Below are positions 16,672 to 25,232 of a DNA stretch of 64,000 bases, piece by piece. The first letter of the stretch is position 1. Every line of letters starts with the position of its first letter. The notes under the pieces were generated by a model that was not told the origin of the DNA, ran no database searches, and saw only the letters and a program-made list of their open reading frames with translations. Origin of the DNA: UBA1952 sp965246855. GTDB taxonomy: Bacteria; Bacteroidota; Bacteroidia; Chitinophagales; Chitinophagaceae. A program made the translations under genes and the position numbers. The stretch covers positions 567,013 to 631,012 of the forward strand of contig CBDFFP010000003.1 of assembly GCA_965246855.1 (NCBI GenBank). Direction: 5' to 3'.

Positions 16672-17055
16672 ATGAAAGCCAAACGCATTATCTTCAACAT
16701 CGTCTCCGCGCTCCTCGGCCTGCTGTTTATCAACGGCGGCCTGAGCAAAATTTTTCATTACATGCCGCCGCCAAAGGATATGCCGGAGCCGGCAATGAAA
16801 GACATGGCCGCGATGGCGGAAATCTCGTGGCTCATGCCGCTTGTATCCGTTGCCGAACTGGTGGGTGGGCTGCTCGTGCTGTTCCCCAGGACGCGGGCAG
16901 TGGGCGCGCTGGTTCTTTTTCCCATAATCATCGGCATCCTGCTGACCAATATTTATACAATGCCTTCCGGGCTGCCAATCGCGGGGGTGATTTTAGCCAT
17001 TTTGCTGTGGATTATGTGGGAGAACCGGGAAAAGTATTTCGGGCTGCTGCGGTAA
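16672..17055 (+). CDS. DoxX family membrane protein
   Basis: 127 residues from ATG 16672 (MKAKRIIFNIVSALLGLLFI), seven codons after an alternative in-frame start. Four membrane helices: residues 5-27, about 57-77, 82-102 and 105-122. The shape and the GGLSKIF motif after helix 1 match DoxX/DoxD-like proteins, which are linked to redox or sulfur metabolism in some species. No specific role can be assigned here. Convergent with the RlpA-like gene; they share a terminator. Confidence 0.8.
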   Translation: MKAKRIIFNIVSALLGLLFINGGLSKIFHYMPPPKDMPEPAMKDMAAMAEISWLMPLVSVAELVGGLLVLFPRTRAVGALVLFPIIIGILLTNIYTMPSGLPIAGVILAILLWIMWENREKYFGLLR

Positions 17056-17094
17056 GCACTTTTAACCCCAAACTGCGTCCAGAATTTTTACAGA

Positions 17095-17128
17095 AAAAGT
17101 CCCGGCCTTTCGGTCGGGACTATCTTTC
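17095..17128. terminator. Bidirectional terminator between the DoxX and RlpA-like genes
   Basis: AGTCCCGGCC, loop TTT, GGTCGGGACT, flanked by A-rich and T-rich tracts on the two sides (AAAAAGT...ACTATCTTTCTT). It serves both convergent genes. Confidence 0.75.
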
Positions 17129-17142
17129 TTAAATGCCTGCGC

Positions 17143-17598
17143 TCACAGTTGGTTGACCGGGAGAACGGGAATCGTCGGGGATGATATCTGCTGAGCAGCA
17201 ATCGCTTGACGTCCTTCGCTTTCCGAAACCGCTTCTACTTTCACACTCGTCGTTCCTGCATTCTTAAACTTCAAATCGGCAGCAGCCTTGGAAGTCAGGT
17301 CAAGAAGACGTTTGTTTCCGGCAGACATCCGGTCGTTGATTTTGACGTACACAATCTGCCCATTTCGGGCGTTGGTTACTTTCACGTACGTACCCAGCTT
17401 GTGGGTGTTGGAAGCAGCCGTGTATTTGTCTTGGTCAAAAACTTCACCGGTAGCAGTTTTGCGGCCAACGAACTTGTTGTGATAAAAGGATGCAATGCCG
17501 TCGGAGACCTTCTCTATCGCTTTGGTAACCACGTTTTGAGCATTCGCCCCGGTGGCAGTGATAGTCAAAAGAGACGCAGCAATGATCATTTTTCGCAT
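17143..17598 (-). CDS. Septal ring lytic transglycosylase RlpA-like (double-psi beta-barrel) protein
   Basis: 151 residues from ATG 17598 (MRKMIIAASLLTITATGANA, a signal peptide). The DPBB domain (about residues 35-125) shows GIASFYHNKFVGRKTATGE, ASNTHKLGTYVKVTN and VKINDRMSAGNKRLLDLT. In RlpA this fold cleaves peptidoglycan strands lacking stem peptides; short Bacteroidota versions without the SPOR domain, like this one, have not been shown to do so as far as I know. Exported. Its terminator is shared with DoxX. Confidence 0.85.
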   Translation of the reverse strand: MRKMIIAASLLTITATGANAQNVVTKAIEKVSDGIASFYHNKFVGRKTATGEVFDQDKYTAASNTHKLGTYVKVTNARNGQIVYVKINDRMSAGNKRLLDLTSKAAADLKFKNAGTTSVKVEAVSESEGRQAIAAQQISSPTIPVLPVNQL

Positions 17599-17756
17599 AC
17601 TCGTTTGTTTTGGTTCAATGCAAACATAGCCCACCCCTACGGAACAACAATGGAATTTCTGTTAAAAGTTTATCCGCCTGTTTACGATAAATTGATACTC
17701 GCCTGAGCGCCCTTCCCAAAATGAAGGCTTGTCAGAGCCAAAACTTCTTTGCCTAA

Positions 17757-17823
17757 AAAAACTTTGTCACCGGGAAAGGGTCTCTGCATTTTGCGGAGAT
17801 CCTTTTCCGATGACAAAGATTAT
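17757..17823. repeat. Palindrome of the CTTTGTCA...TGACAAAG family
   Basis: CTTTGTCACCGGGAAAGGGT at the left and a right arm ending GATCCTTTTCCGATGACAAAG pair around TGCATTTTGCG. The outer words match the elements at 23243 and 61613 (TTTTGTCATCC...GATGACAAAAG). It is located between the RlpA-like start and the 3' end of the helicase gene. Confidence 0.65.
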
Positions 17824-17862
17824 GTCCGAAGAAAGAGCTTACGAGGTTTGTGGGGTAAGCGC

Positions 17863-19626
17863 TTAGCTGCGGTCTTTTTTGTAGGAACCGCCGCCGCCGC
17901 CGTAAGATTTACGCTCACCACCGCCGCCGTAAGACTTGCGCTCACCGCCGCCGGAATAAGAACGCTTTTCTCCAGTACCGCTGCCACCGCTGCGCGGCGC
18001 AAAGCTGCGCGGGCGGCCTGCGTCCATCGGTTGCGCTTCGTCCACTTTCACCTTGCGGCCTTTGAACTGCTTGCTGTTCATGGCTTCCAGCAGGAACGGC
18101 GCGGCGTCGTAGCGCACGTTGAAATAAGAGCTTAGCTCGCGCACCGTCACACGGTCAATCACTTCGGGATCTACGTCGGTGCTTTCGGTGATAAACTGCA
18201 CCAGCTTCTGCGCCGTCAGTCCGTCTTTGGTGCCGAGGTTCATAAACATCCGCTGCGATTTTCCGCCGCCGCTCTGGCGCTGTCCGCCCGTGCCTTCATA
18301 ACCTGCGTTCAGGTCATCGGCTTCGGCATACACGTCTATCGTGTCTTTCAGACGCACCCAGATCAGCCGGCGAATCAACTCGTCTTTATCCATCGCCTCA
18401 AAACGCTCGTGAATCAGATTCTGATACGCTTCGGCAAAGCCTTCCGGCGGCGTGGCATTTTCAATTTCATCTAAGAAATGGAACAGCCGCTTGCGGATAA
18501 CTTCTGCGCCGTCGGGAATGTCGGAGCGGATGAAACGGCTTTTGGCAATGCGCTCAATGTTGCGGATTTGTCCGATTTCGCGCGGCGTAACAATGCTCAT
18601 GCAAATGCCGCTTTTTCCGGCCCGCGCTGTACGGCCACTGCGGTGGGTATAGCTTTCGGGGTCGTCGGGCAGCTCGTAGTTGATGACGTGGGTAATGTCG
18701 TTTACGTCAATGCCGCGCGCCGCTACGTCGGTAGCGATAATGGCCTGAATCTGCTTGGCTTTAAAGCGTTCCATCACCTTGCTGCGCGCCTTCTGGTCCA
18801 TGTCGCCGTGGAGCGGAGAAACGTGGTAGCCACTCTTCATCAACTGGTCGGCAATGTCCTGACAGTCCTGCCGCGTGCGCACGAAAATAATTCCGTAGAT
18901 GCCGGGCGTATGGTCGAGCAACCGTTGCAGCGTGGCGTAGCGGTTGTGGTGATTGGTGATGTAATACTGGTGGTCAATATTCTCGTTGGTGGTGTTGGCC
19001 GCCGACACGCGCACTTCCTTCCAGTCGCTCATAAAGCGTTTGGCAATGCCGCGCACATCGTTGTTCATCGTTGCCGAAAACAGCCATGTAAACTGGCGCG
19101 AAGGCGTGCTTTGGAGAATCAAGTCGATGTCCTCACGGAAGCCCATGTTGAGCATTTCATCGGCCTCGTCCAGCACCACGTATTCCACGCCGCTGAGGTT
19201 AATGGCTTTACGCTCCAAGAGGTCAATGAGGCGGCCCGGCGTAGCGACAACGATGTGTGCCCCGCTTTTGAGGGCGCGGATTTGTCCGCTGATGGGCACA
19301 CCGCCATAAACGGCTGTTGTGCGCAGGCCCTTCATGTATTTGGCGTATTTCTGAAACTCGGCTTCAATCTGCATACACAGTTCGCGCGTCGGCGAAAGCA
19401 CCAGCGCCTGCACATTGGAATACTCCATGTCCACGTGCTGAAGCAGGGGGAAACCAAAAGCGGCGGTTTTGCCGGTGCCGGTTTGGGCAAGGCCTACAAG
19501 GTCTTGCGGCTCCTGAAGCAGGAGCGGGATCGTTTGTTGCTGAATGGCGGTAGGCGTCTCATAGCCCAGATCGGTAATCGCACGCAACAATTCCTCCCGG
19601 AGGGGGAGGTCTTTAAATAACTGCAT
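17863..19626 (-). CDS. DEAD-box RNA helicase (DeaD/CsdA type)
   Basis: 587 residues. ATP-dependent RNA unwinding in ribosome assembly or cold adaptation. Helicase motifs in order: Q motif (TPTAIQQQTIPLL), AQTGTGKT, PTRELCMQIE, DEADEMLNMGF, SATM, then IIFVRTRQDCQ, ATDVAARGID, HRSGRTARAG. A DbpA-type RNA-binding domain lies about residues 440-520 (FMNLGTKDGLTAQKLVQFI). The tail is Gly/Ser/Arg-rich with repeats of ERKSYGGGG, a flexible RNA-binding end common in cold-induced members. ATG start at 19626. An AT-rich inverted repeat separates it from surE. Confidence 0.93.
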   Translation of the reverse strand: MQLFKDLPLREELLRAITDLGYETPTAIQQQTIPLLLQEPQDLVGLAQTGTGKTAAFGFPLLQHVDMEYSNVQALVLSPTRELCMQIEAEFQKYAKYMKGLRTTAVYGGVPISGQIRALKSGAHIVVATPGRLIDLLERKAINLSGVEYVVLDEADEMLNMGFREDIDLILQSTPSRQFTWLFSATMNNDVRGIAKRFMSDWKEVRVSAANTTNENIDHQYYITNHHNRYATLQRLLDHTPGIYGIIFVRTRQDCQDIADQLMKSGYHVSPLHGDMDQKARSKVMERFKAKQIQAIIATDVAARGIDVNDITHVINYELPDDPESYTHRSGRTARAGKSGICMSIVTPREIGQIRNIERIAKSRFIRSDIPDGAEVIRKRLFHFLDEIENATPPEGFAEAYQNLIHERFEAMDKDELIRRLIWVRLKDTIDVYAEADDLNAGYEGTGGQRQSGGGKSQRMFMNLGTKDGLTAQKLVQFITESTDVDPEVIDRVTVRELSSYFNVRYDAAPFLLEAMNSKQFKGRKVKVDEAQPMDAGRPRSFAPRSGGSGTGEKRSYSGGGERKSYGGGGERKSYGGGGGSYKKDRS

Positions 19627-19673
19627 TAAAAGTTTTTGGGGAAATCAAATGAGCCGCGAAGATAGCCCTAAAT

Positions 19674-19790
19674 CCAATGAATAATGGATAATGATTAATG
19701 AATAACGGACAATTAACAACGGATGATGTTTAAGCAATCACAAGAGGCATCCCACATTATTCATTGTTAATTAATAATTATTCATTGCTT
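19674..19790. repeat. AT-rich long inverted repeat between the helicase and surE
   Basis: Left words CAATGAATAATGGATAATGATTAATGAATAA (about 19675-19705), right words TTATTCATTGTTAATTAATAATTATTCATTG (about 19757-19787). It overlaps the last codons of surE at its right end. Confidence 0.75.
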
Positions 19791-20551
19791 TCCCACTTCT
19801 CTTTATACTCCGCCAACAGCTTTTCATTCGTCAAATCAAACTGAATGGGAACCACCGAAGCGTAATTCTCTTTCAACGCTTCTGCGTCGGTTCCTGCGGT
19901 GCTGCCCATCGTTTCAAAGCGGCCCGTCATCCAGAAATAATCGCGGCCACGCGGGTCGCGGCGCTGGTCAAAATCTTCCACCCATCGGCCCAGCGCCATG
20001 CGGCAAAGCTTCGGACCTTTGAATTCTTCCGCCGTGCATTTCGGGATGTTTACGTTGAAGAGTGTGTGCGGTTCTGCGCCTTCGGCCAGCATCCGGGTTA
20101 CCATTTTCCGGGCCACGTCGGCGGCGAGGGAAAAATCGGCATCCCAGCTATAATCCAAGAGCGAAAACCCAATAGACGGAACGCCTTCAATGGCCGCTTC
20201 CATCGCCGCGCTCATCGTGCCGGAGTACAACACATTGATGCTGTGATTGGCGCCGTGGTTCACGCCGGAAACGCAGAAGTCGGGGCGCTGGCCGAGGATT
20301 TTGTCACGCGCCAGTTTCACGCAGTCCACGGGCGTGCCGGTGCTTTGCCATGCTTCCACATCGGCTTCAAAAACATTTTCCACTTTGTCTAAGCGCAGCG
20401 GGCGGCCAATGGTAACGGCATGGCCCATCGCGCTTTGCGGCGCATCGGGCGCAACTACGATGATTTTTCCGAGACCGCGCATCGCACTCACAAGAGCACG
20501 AATGCCGGGAGCGGTAATGCCGTCGTCGTTAGTAACAAGAATAGTTTTCAA
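19778..20551 (-). CDS. surE: 5'/3'-nucleotidase SurE
   Basis: About 257 residues. Removes phosphate from nucleoside monophosphates and short polyphosphates. The metal site is at the start, TILVTNDDGITAPG, with the later SGVNHGANHSINVLYSGTMSAAMEA block of the family. Normal length is about 250. There is no ATG: candidates are TTG at 20551, giving MKTILVTNDDG (my choice because it matches known SurE N-termini), or TTG at 20563, which lies in an AT-rich repeat. The stop overlaps another such repeat. Cytoplasmic. Confidence 0.9.
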   Translation of the reverse strand: MKTILVTNDDGITAPGIRALVSAMRGLGKIIVVAPDAPQSAMGHAVTIGRPLRLDKVENVFEADVEAWQSTGTPVDCVKLARDKILGQRPDFCVSGVNHGANHSINVLYSGTMSAAMEAAIEGVPSIGFSLLDYSWDADFSLAADVARKMVTRMLAEGAEPHTLFNVNIPKCTAEEFKGPKLCRMALGRWVEDFDQRRDPRGRDYFWMTGRFETMGSTAGTDAEALKENYASVVPIQFDLTNEKLLAEYKEKWESNE

Positions 20552-20588
20552 AACAATGAACAATTAATAATGAGTAATGAATAATGGG
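20552..20588. repeat. AT-rich repeat words at the surE start
   Basis: AACAATGAACAATTAATAATGAGTAATGAATAATGG directly abuts the surE start. It is a single arm; no clear partner is seen next to it, the next sequence being array D. Confidence 0.65.
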
Positions 20589-20615
20589 GATTGAGTTCCT
20601 ACCGTTTGGGAGCTA

Positions 20616-20762
20616 ATTCTCCGCGTTTTATTCGAAATTCTCCGCGTTTCTGCCCTTCTTTTACGCGGATTTTACAAAATTCTCCGCGTTTCTGCCAAAA
20701 TTCCACGCGGATTTTTTGAAGTTTTACGCGGATTTGGCTCACTTTTCTGCCTCTTTTATCTC
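20616..20762. repeat. 21-bp-period array D, core CTCCGCGT/ACGCGGA
   Basis: Seven units of 21 bases start at 20616, 20637, 20658, 20679, 20700, 20721 and 20742. The core alternates orientation: ATTCTCCGCGTTTCTGCC in units 1, 2 and 4, and TTTTACGCGGATTTT in units 3, 5 and 6; unit 7 is degenerate. Flip-flopping of the same short core at fixed spacing argues for a DNA-level role. It lies between surE and the ABC permease. Confidence 0.86.
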
Positions 20763-20773
20763 GCTTCGCGCTC

Positions 20774-21562
20774 CTAAAAATCCCGCTTCTCCACCAGCCT
20801 TTTTCCCAACAAATAATACACACCAATCCACAAGCAGCTTACGCCCACGTACAGCCAAACATTGAAATCGCTGGTTTTGGTAATCATGTTGCCAATCGCT
20901 TTTAAAATAGGGAAAGGCAGCAGTTGGTCGGAAGATTGCAACGGCAGGAAATTCCCCACCGGCTCCGGCGATTTCCAGTTAATAAGGCCGCGCACCATGT
21001 TTTCTATGATGAAGGAGTAGAGGAAAAACATCCCAATCGCCAGTCCGCTGCGGCGCAGCCAGAAGGCCAGCAGGGCCGCGAAGCCCAGATAATTCACCGT
21101 ATAGATAAAAAAGAAAAGCACTTTCTCCCAGCCGCCGTCTATCCCGGAAAAGCCGCCGACGGAAAGGCCCGCTACCAGCCCGATAAGTACCATAAATACC
21201 GTTGCTAAAACACTTCCGGCCAGCACGAGTGCCACTTTTCCATGAAAGAAATCCATGCGTGACCAGCCGTCTATTACGTTTTGCCGGTGGGTGCGGAAAG
21301 TGTATTCGTTGGAGATCAGGATGATCATAAGGATGGACAGAAACATCACGAAGATGCCCGCCCAGAAGCCCAGATTTTCCCAGACCGACGGGAAAGAATA
21401 CGCTTGCGAAAGGATGTTGAAACTGCCTGCGCCCATGCTTACCATGCCGTTGTAGATTCCCCAGTTCCAGAGCGGGAGCAGCACGAGAAACAGGATGGTC
21501 AGCACCCGGAAAGTGCGGTATTTTTTGAGTTTCAGCCACTCAATGGAAAGGAGTTTTTGCAT
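20774..21562 (-). CDS. ABC-2 type transporter permease
   Basis: 262 residues with six predicted membrane helices (for example VLTILFLVLLPLWNWGIY, LGFWAGIFVMFLSILMIILI, LVLAGSVLATVFMVLIG). It contains the NEYTFRTHRQNVIDGWSR loop found in ABC-2 permeases of the copper or antibiotic-export type. Partner of the ATPase gene on the same strand about 150 bases upstream. The substrate cannot be predicted. Inner membrane. Confidence 0.85.
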   Translation of the reverse strand: MQKLLSIEWLKLKKYRTFRVLTILFLVLLPLWNWGIYNGMVSMGAGSFNILSQAYSFPSVWENLGFWAGIFVMFLSILMIILISNEYTFRTHRQNVIDGWSRMDFFHGKVALVLAGSVLATVFMVLIGLVAGLSVGGFSGIDGGWEKVLFFFIYTVNYLGFAALLAFWLRRSGLAIGMFFLYSFIIENMVRGLINWKSPEPVGNFLPLQSSDQLLPFPILKAIGNMITKTSDFNVWLYVGVSCLWIGVYYLLGKRLVEKRDF

Positions 21563-21710
21563 GGGAAAGGTGCTTTGTGCGCTTTTCGGCCTCTCTCCGA
21601 GGGAGAGGGGTGACGTTTTACGAAGGGCAGATTAGAGCGAGTTAAGGATTGTTCGGTAGGGGCGTACCCTTGTGGTCGCCCTGCAAAATGCGGGGTCTAT
21701 GCGAAGTAAA

Positions 21711-22607
21711 TCAGGCGTTTTCAGTCAATTCTATAAAGCGCGTTTCAAGGCTTTGTTTTTTCTGAACGAGGTGGGAAAGGTAGATGCCGTTTTGCGCGCA
21801 GAGTTGGTTAATAGCCTGCGCATCGTAACGCGCATCCGGCAAAGAAACTTTGAGAAGTTCGCCGTCTTGGCGGATACTTTCCAAACCAGAAATGCTGGAT
21901 AGGAAAGATCGCAATTTGGCCGTATCCGGCGCGCTCAGTTCCAGTTCATCTTCCTTGCGCAGCACTTCGCGCACGGCCCCGGAAACGAGGAGATTTCCTT
22001 TCTTCAGAATCGCCATGTGGGTACACACTTTCTCCACTTCATCCAGCAGGTGCGAAGCCATAATAATCGTGTGTCCTTCACGCGAAAGCTCGCGGATAAG
22101 TTCCCGGATTTCGGCAATTCCGGCGGGGTCAAGACCGTTGGTTGGTTCGTCCAAAACAATCACCTCCGGGCGGCCCAACAAAGCGTTGGCAATGGCGAGG
22201 CGCTGCTTCATGCCGAGGCTGAACGTCTGAAACGCGCTGTTGCGGCGCTCGTACAAGCCCGTGAGACGCAGCACGCGCTCGCGGTCGTCAGCGCCGCGCC
22301 CTTTAATGCCGGCATTGATAGCGAGGTTGTCCCACGCGGAGAGGTAGTGGTAGAAATTGGGCGTTTCCAAGAGCGCGCCCATCTTTTTACGGGCTTCCAC
22401 CGCGTTCATGCCGCCAAGCCACTCGTAGCTGCCGCTGTCGGCACGAAGTGTGTCTAAGACAATGCCGAGCAAAGTTGTTTTTCCGCTGCCGTTGGGGCCG
22501 AGGATGCCAAAGACGCTGCCCTTTGGAACTTCAAAGCTGACGCCGGAAAGCGCCTGAATAAGGCCGTAGCTTTTGGTGATACCGGAAAGGCGAAGAATGT
22601 TTTCCAA
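21711..22607 (-). CDS. ABC transporter ATP-binding protein
   Basis: About 298 residues, taking TTG at 22607 (MENILRLSGITKSYG); TTG at 22628 is the alternative, and no ATG exists near the conserved start. Walker A is GPNGSGKTT, the signature is FSLGMKQRLAIANAL, and Walker B is VIVLDEPTNGLDPAG followed by the switch His in IIMASHLLDEVEKV. It has the extended C-terminal domain of ABC-2 exporter ATPases. Works with the permease downstream. The non-ATG start lies next to TCCAGAATCC-type repeat words. Confidence 0.9.
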   Translation of the reverse strand: MENILRLSGITKSYGLIQALSGVSFEVPKGSVFGILGPNGSGKTTLLGIVLDTLRADSGSYEWLGGMNAVEARKKMGALLETPNFYHYLSAWDNLAINAGIKGRGADDRERVLRLTGLYERRNSAFQTFSLGMKQRLAIANALLGRPEVIVLDEPTNGLDPAGIAEIRELIRELSREGHTIIMASHLLDEVEKVCTHMAILKKGNLLVSGAVREVLRKEDELELSAPDTAKLRSFLSSISGLESIRQDGELLKVSLPDARYDAQAINQLCAQNGIYLSHLVQKKQSLETRFIELTENA

Positions 22608-22736
22608 GAGAACGGAGATTTTCTTCAAAACTAAGTCTTGGCGCTAGCGCGGAAGCCAAAATCCAGAATCCAAGGTCCAAAAACCAAAGTCCAGAATCCT
22701 ATCAACCCCTTATTAACTCATAAACCCATAACTCCA

Positions 22737-23192
22737 ATGCAAACCCAATCCATTGAAGCCCGGAAAACCTTTACTGCTTCTGTTGCCCACGTCTATGCCG
22801 CATGGACAGAATTTGAACAGCTTCGCAACTGGTGGAAGCCTTCTTTCTACACGCTTACAGAAAGCCAGACGCAGGTAGAAACCAGCGGCAAAATTGACTA
22901 CCGCTTCCGCAACGAAGACGGAGAAGAAGCCACGCTGACCGGCAGCTATAAAGAAGTGAAACCAGAAGCCCTGCTGGACTACGAATGGACGTGGAATACC
23001 GAGGGAAAAGCCAACGGCGAAGGGAGCAATCAGCACATCCAAATCACCTTTGCGCAGGACGGCGAAGGCTGCAAAGTGGAAGTAACACAATCGCAGGACG
23101 CACCTTTGGAGAAAGAAGCCGTGCAGCATTCCTGGATGGAAGCAATGGAGAGTTTGCAAGCGTATCTGAATGACCGGCAGGCAGCTTCTTAG
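22737..23192 (+). CDS. SRPBCC (AHSA1-like) domain protein
   Basis: 151 residues from ATG 22737 (MQTQSIEARKTFTASVAHVY); in-frame codons upstream lie in repeat words and are not used. AHSA1/START-like features: early strand with TFTASVAHVYAAWTEFEQL, WWKPSFYTL, central YKEVKPEALLDYEWTW, and C-terminal helix WMEAMESLQAYLND. These small proteins bind hydrophobic ligands; the ligand is unknown. Divergent from the ABC ATPase. Confidence 0.82.
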   Translation: MQTQSIEARKTFTASVAHVYAAWTEFEQLRNWWKPSFYTLTESQTQVETSGKIDYRFRNEDGEEATLTGSYKEVKPEALLDYEWTWNTEGKANGEGSNQHIQITFAQDGEGCKVEVTQSQDAPLEKEAVQHSWMEAMESLQAYLNDRQAAS

Positions 23193-23242
23193 TCTTGGTT
23201 GTTGATAAAATAGGCGCTTTATTGCGTTGTTTTGTCGGAAAT

Positions 23243-23312
23243 CTTTTGTCATCCCCGAAGGGGAACTTAGCGGAACGCAAGCCAACAAGTTCCCGTTCCG
23301 GAATGACAAAAG
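23243..23312. repeat. Palindromic element CTTTTGTCATCCCCGAAGG...AATGACAAAAG
   Basis: The left arm CTTTTGTCATCCCCGAAGG and the right arm GTTCCGGAATGACAAAAG are mutual reverse complements apart from mismatches; the inner part contains AACTT...AAGTT. It lies between the SRPBCC and DUF4268 genes. Confidence 0.7.
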
Positions 23313-23350
23313 TCGCTGTCCGAAAAGCCTCCTGATTCCTCCCAAAAACC

Positions 23351-23797
23351 ATGTTCTCCAAAGCCGAAAACGCCGCTGGCAAAGTCGCTTTTTGGACGGC
23401 GCTTGGGCGCTACATGCAGCCTATTCCGGGTGCGGATGAAATGCCGAAAAAGTGGCTGAATTATGAGACCGGCGTTGGGGGAATTTACCTGCGGATTTTG
23501 CTGTCAGGAAGCACGGCGTATGCGGGAATTGAAATCGCCGACGCAGAAAGCGAGCGCGGCACACAGCAGGTGGAAATCCTGCTTCAAACGCTGCCCATTC
23601 TACGGCGTTTTACGGGAGAAGAATGGAACTGGATTTCTGTTCCCAATCGTCCGGTGAAAAGCCTTTTCTGGGGCGTTTGTTTAGAAGGCAAAAACCCGGC
23701 GGTGCAAAGCCAATGGCCGGATTTAATTTCCTTTTTCAAGGAGAAGCTGGTGGCGATGGATGGATATTGGGACGAGGTGCAGGTGGCGTTTGAGTAG
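23351..23797 (+). CDS. DUF4268 domain protein
   Basis: 148 residues. It matches the DUF4268 layout: KVAFWTALGRYMQPIPGADE near the start, then a beta-rich part (IYLRILLSGSTAYAGIEIAD) and a C-terminal IDLISFFKEKLV-like helix (WPDLISFFKEKLVAMDGYW). The domain often occurs at the end of restriction-like or nuclease proteins but also alone, as here. No catalytic motif is evident. A palindromic repeat follows the stop. Confidence 0.75.
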   Translation: MFSKAENAAGKVAFWTALGRYMQPIPGADEMPKKWLNYETGVGGIYLRILLSGSTAYAGIEIADAESERGTQQVEILLQTLPILRRFTGEEWNWISVPNRPVKSLFWGVCLEGKNPAVQSQWPDLISFFKEKLVAMDGYWDEVQVAFE

Positions 23798-23817
23798 AAG
23801 CTATACTACAATTATCC

Positions 23818-23925
23818 GGGTCATTTCGACGAAGGAGGAATCTCACAGCAGATGAAGTACAGCATACGAGACACAGTAGAAAAGACACAGCGCGAGTAAG
23901 ATTCCTCCTTCGTCGGAATGACACA
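23818..23925. repeat. GTCATTTCGACGAAGGAGGAATCT palindromic element
   Basis: GGTCATTTCGACGAAGGAGG at 23819 pairs with CCTCCTTCGTCGGAATGAC ending about 23923; about 65 bases lie between. It has the same outer word as the elements at 5253, 43669 and 43789. Confidence 0.8.
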
Positions 23926-23953
23926 CATGTTGTGTTGCAAATAATTTCAACAC

Positions 23954-23987
23954 AAAAAAGCCGCCTCTGAAAAGAAGCGGCTTTTTT
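23954..23987 (-). terminator. Terminator for the YtxH-like gene
   Basis: AAAAAAGCCGC, loop, GCGGCTTTTTT. It works on both strands; the nearest transcribed gene end is the YtxH-like gene on the minus strand. Confidence 0.75.
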
Positions 23988-24011
23988 CGCAAAAAGCGGA
24001 TAAATGACGGA

Positions 24012-24197
24012 TCAGGCCATTGCGTTATCAGCTTTCTCGGCGGCCTGATCGCGGTACTGATTGTACTGGTCTTTCAGTTTGCCACCGAGACCTTGAGCTT
24101 TTTGAGTGAGGTTTTGACGCACTTCGTTACCTTTTTTGGTATTGAAGAGATAGTAAGCAGCACCTGCTGCAGCGAGAGCGAGCCATTTCTTGTTCAT
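24012..24197 (-). CDS. Small YtxH-like protein
   Basis: 61 residues. The N-terminal hydrophobic stretch (WLALAAAGAAYYLF) is followed by NTKKGNEVRQNLTQKAQ and an amphipathic Lys/Gln helix to the end, the pattern of small YtxH-domain envelope or stress proteins in Bacteroidota. ATG start at 24197, own terminator. Function not known. Confidence 0.7.
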   Translation of the reverse strand: MNKKWLALAAAGAAYYLFNTKKGNEVRQNLTQKAQGLGGKLKDQYNQYRDQAAEKADNAMA

Positions 24198-24293
24198 GGG
24201 AAAGAGAGGTTTTTGTAGAAAAGGGTTTTAAAAATTCCGTGCCAGCCCGCCGGGGCATAGCTTTTGAACCGCTCCGCTACCCTATTTCTCCCT

Positions 24294-25181
24294 ATGAAAA
24301 CCCAATCAACTCTTCCGGAAACGCCTTCCCAAATCCCCAACGGCTATCTGATTCCGGTAGGCGGCGCAGAAGACAAAGGCCTTGACTTGGAGCGTTTCAC
24401 CGAAAGCGGCATTCTTAAAAGCATTACCGACCTTATTCCCGAAGGCGAACCGCCGCGCATTGAGGTCATCACCACCGCCACAGGCGACCCCGACGATACG
24501 TTCAACGACTACAAAAAAGCGTTTAAAAAACTCGGCTACGAAAACGTTGGGCATATCAACGTGCGCATCCGCGCCGAAGCCGATAATCCCAAAATTCTGA
24601 AACGCTTGCGCGTCTGCAACTGCCTGATGCTTTCGGGCGGCGACCAGCTTCGGCTGTCTTCGGTTTTTGGCGGAACAGAAGCGTTAAAAATCATTCGTCA
24701 GCGCTATAAAGAAGAAGCTCTTGTGGTAGCCGGAACGTCGGCGGGCGCAATGGTGATGAGCAATCCGATGATTTATGAAGGCCGCGCGGAAAAAGCAAAC
24801 CTTAAAGGCGAGGTGCGCATTGCGTCGGGCTTCGGGCTGATTGACGACGTGATTATTGACACGCATTTTGACAAGCGCGGGCGTTTTAGTCGGTTGGCAC
24901 AGGCGGTGGCCGCGCAGCCCGGCGCGCTCGGCATCGGGCTGGGCGAAGACACGGGTTTTATCCTTACGGGCGGTACGCACATCCGCGTCATCGGCTCTTC
25001 GTCTATTATCCTGATTGACGGCTGCGGCATCCGCTGCACCAATATTGCCGAGATAAGCACCGGCTCGCCGATTACGGTGCAAAACCTGTCGGTGCATATT
25101 TTGGCTGCGGGTGATTCCTACAACCTTACGGAGCGCGTTTTTGAAAATACAGAAACGGCGGCCTGTGGCGATTCAGAATAG
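24294..25181 (+). CDS. Cyanophycinase (peptidase S51 family), first copy
   Basis: 295 residues from ATG 24294 (MKTQSTLPETPSQIPNGYLI). Cyanophycinases hydrolyse multi-L-arginyl-poly-L-aspartate to beta-Asp-Arg dipeptide. Visible: LIPVGGAEDKG near the start, LSGGDQLRLSS, the nucleophile elbow VAGTSAGAMVM with the catalytic Ser, and DTHFDKRGRFSRL, all family marks. Alternative: a dipeptidase E-like S51 enzyme acting on other beta-aspartyl peptides, since no cyanophycin synthetase gene is in this window. A second, divergent copy lies at 48765. Cytoplasmic; no signal peptide. Confidence 0.85.
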   Translation: MKTQSTLPETPSQIPNGYLIPVGGAEDKGLDLERFTESGILKSITDLIPEGEPPRIEVITTATGDPDDTFNDYKKAFKKLGYENVGHINVRIRAEADNPKILKRLRVCNCLMLSGGDQLRLSSVFGGTEALKIIRQRYKEEALVVAGTSAGAMVMSNPMIYEGRAEKANLKGEVRIASGFGLIDDVIIDTHFDKRGRFSRLAQAVAAQPGALGIGLGEDTGFILTGGTHIRVIGSSSIILIDGCGIRCTNIAEISTGSPITVQNLSVHILAAGDSYNLTERVFENTETAACGDSE

Positions 25182-25232
25182 TACTGGCATTATTGTTTTT
25201 GGAAGAAAGGTGAAATCCAAAACCCATTTTTC

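Noticed and set aside
18478..19620. Long plus-strand open frame opposite the helicase
   Set aside because: It is the antisense of a well-conserved DEAD-box gene and has no recognisable domain.
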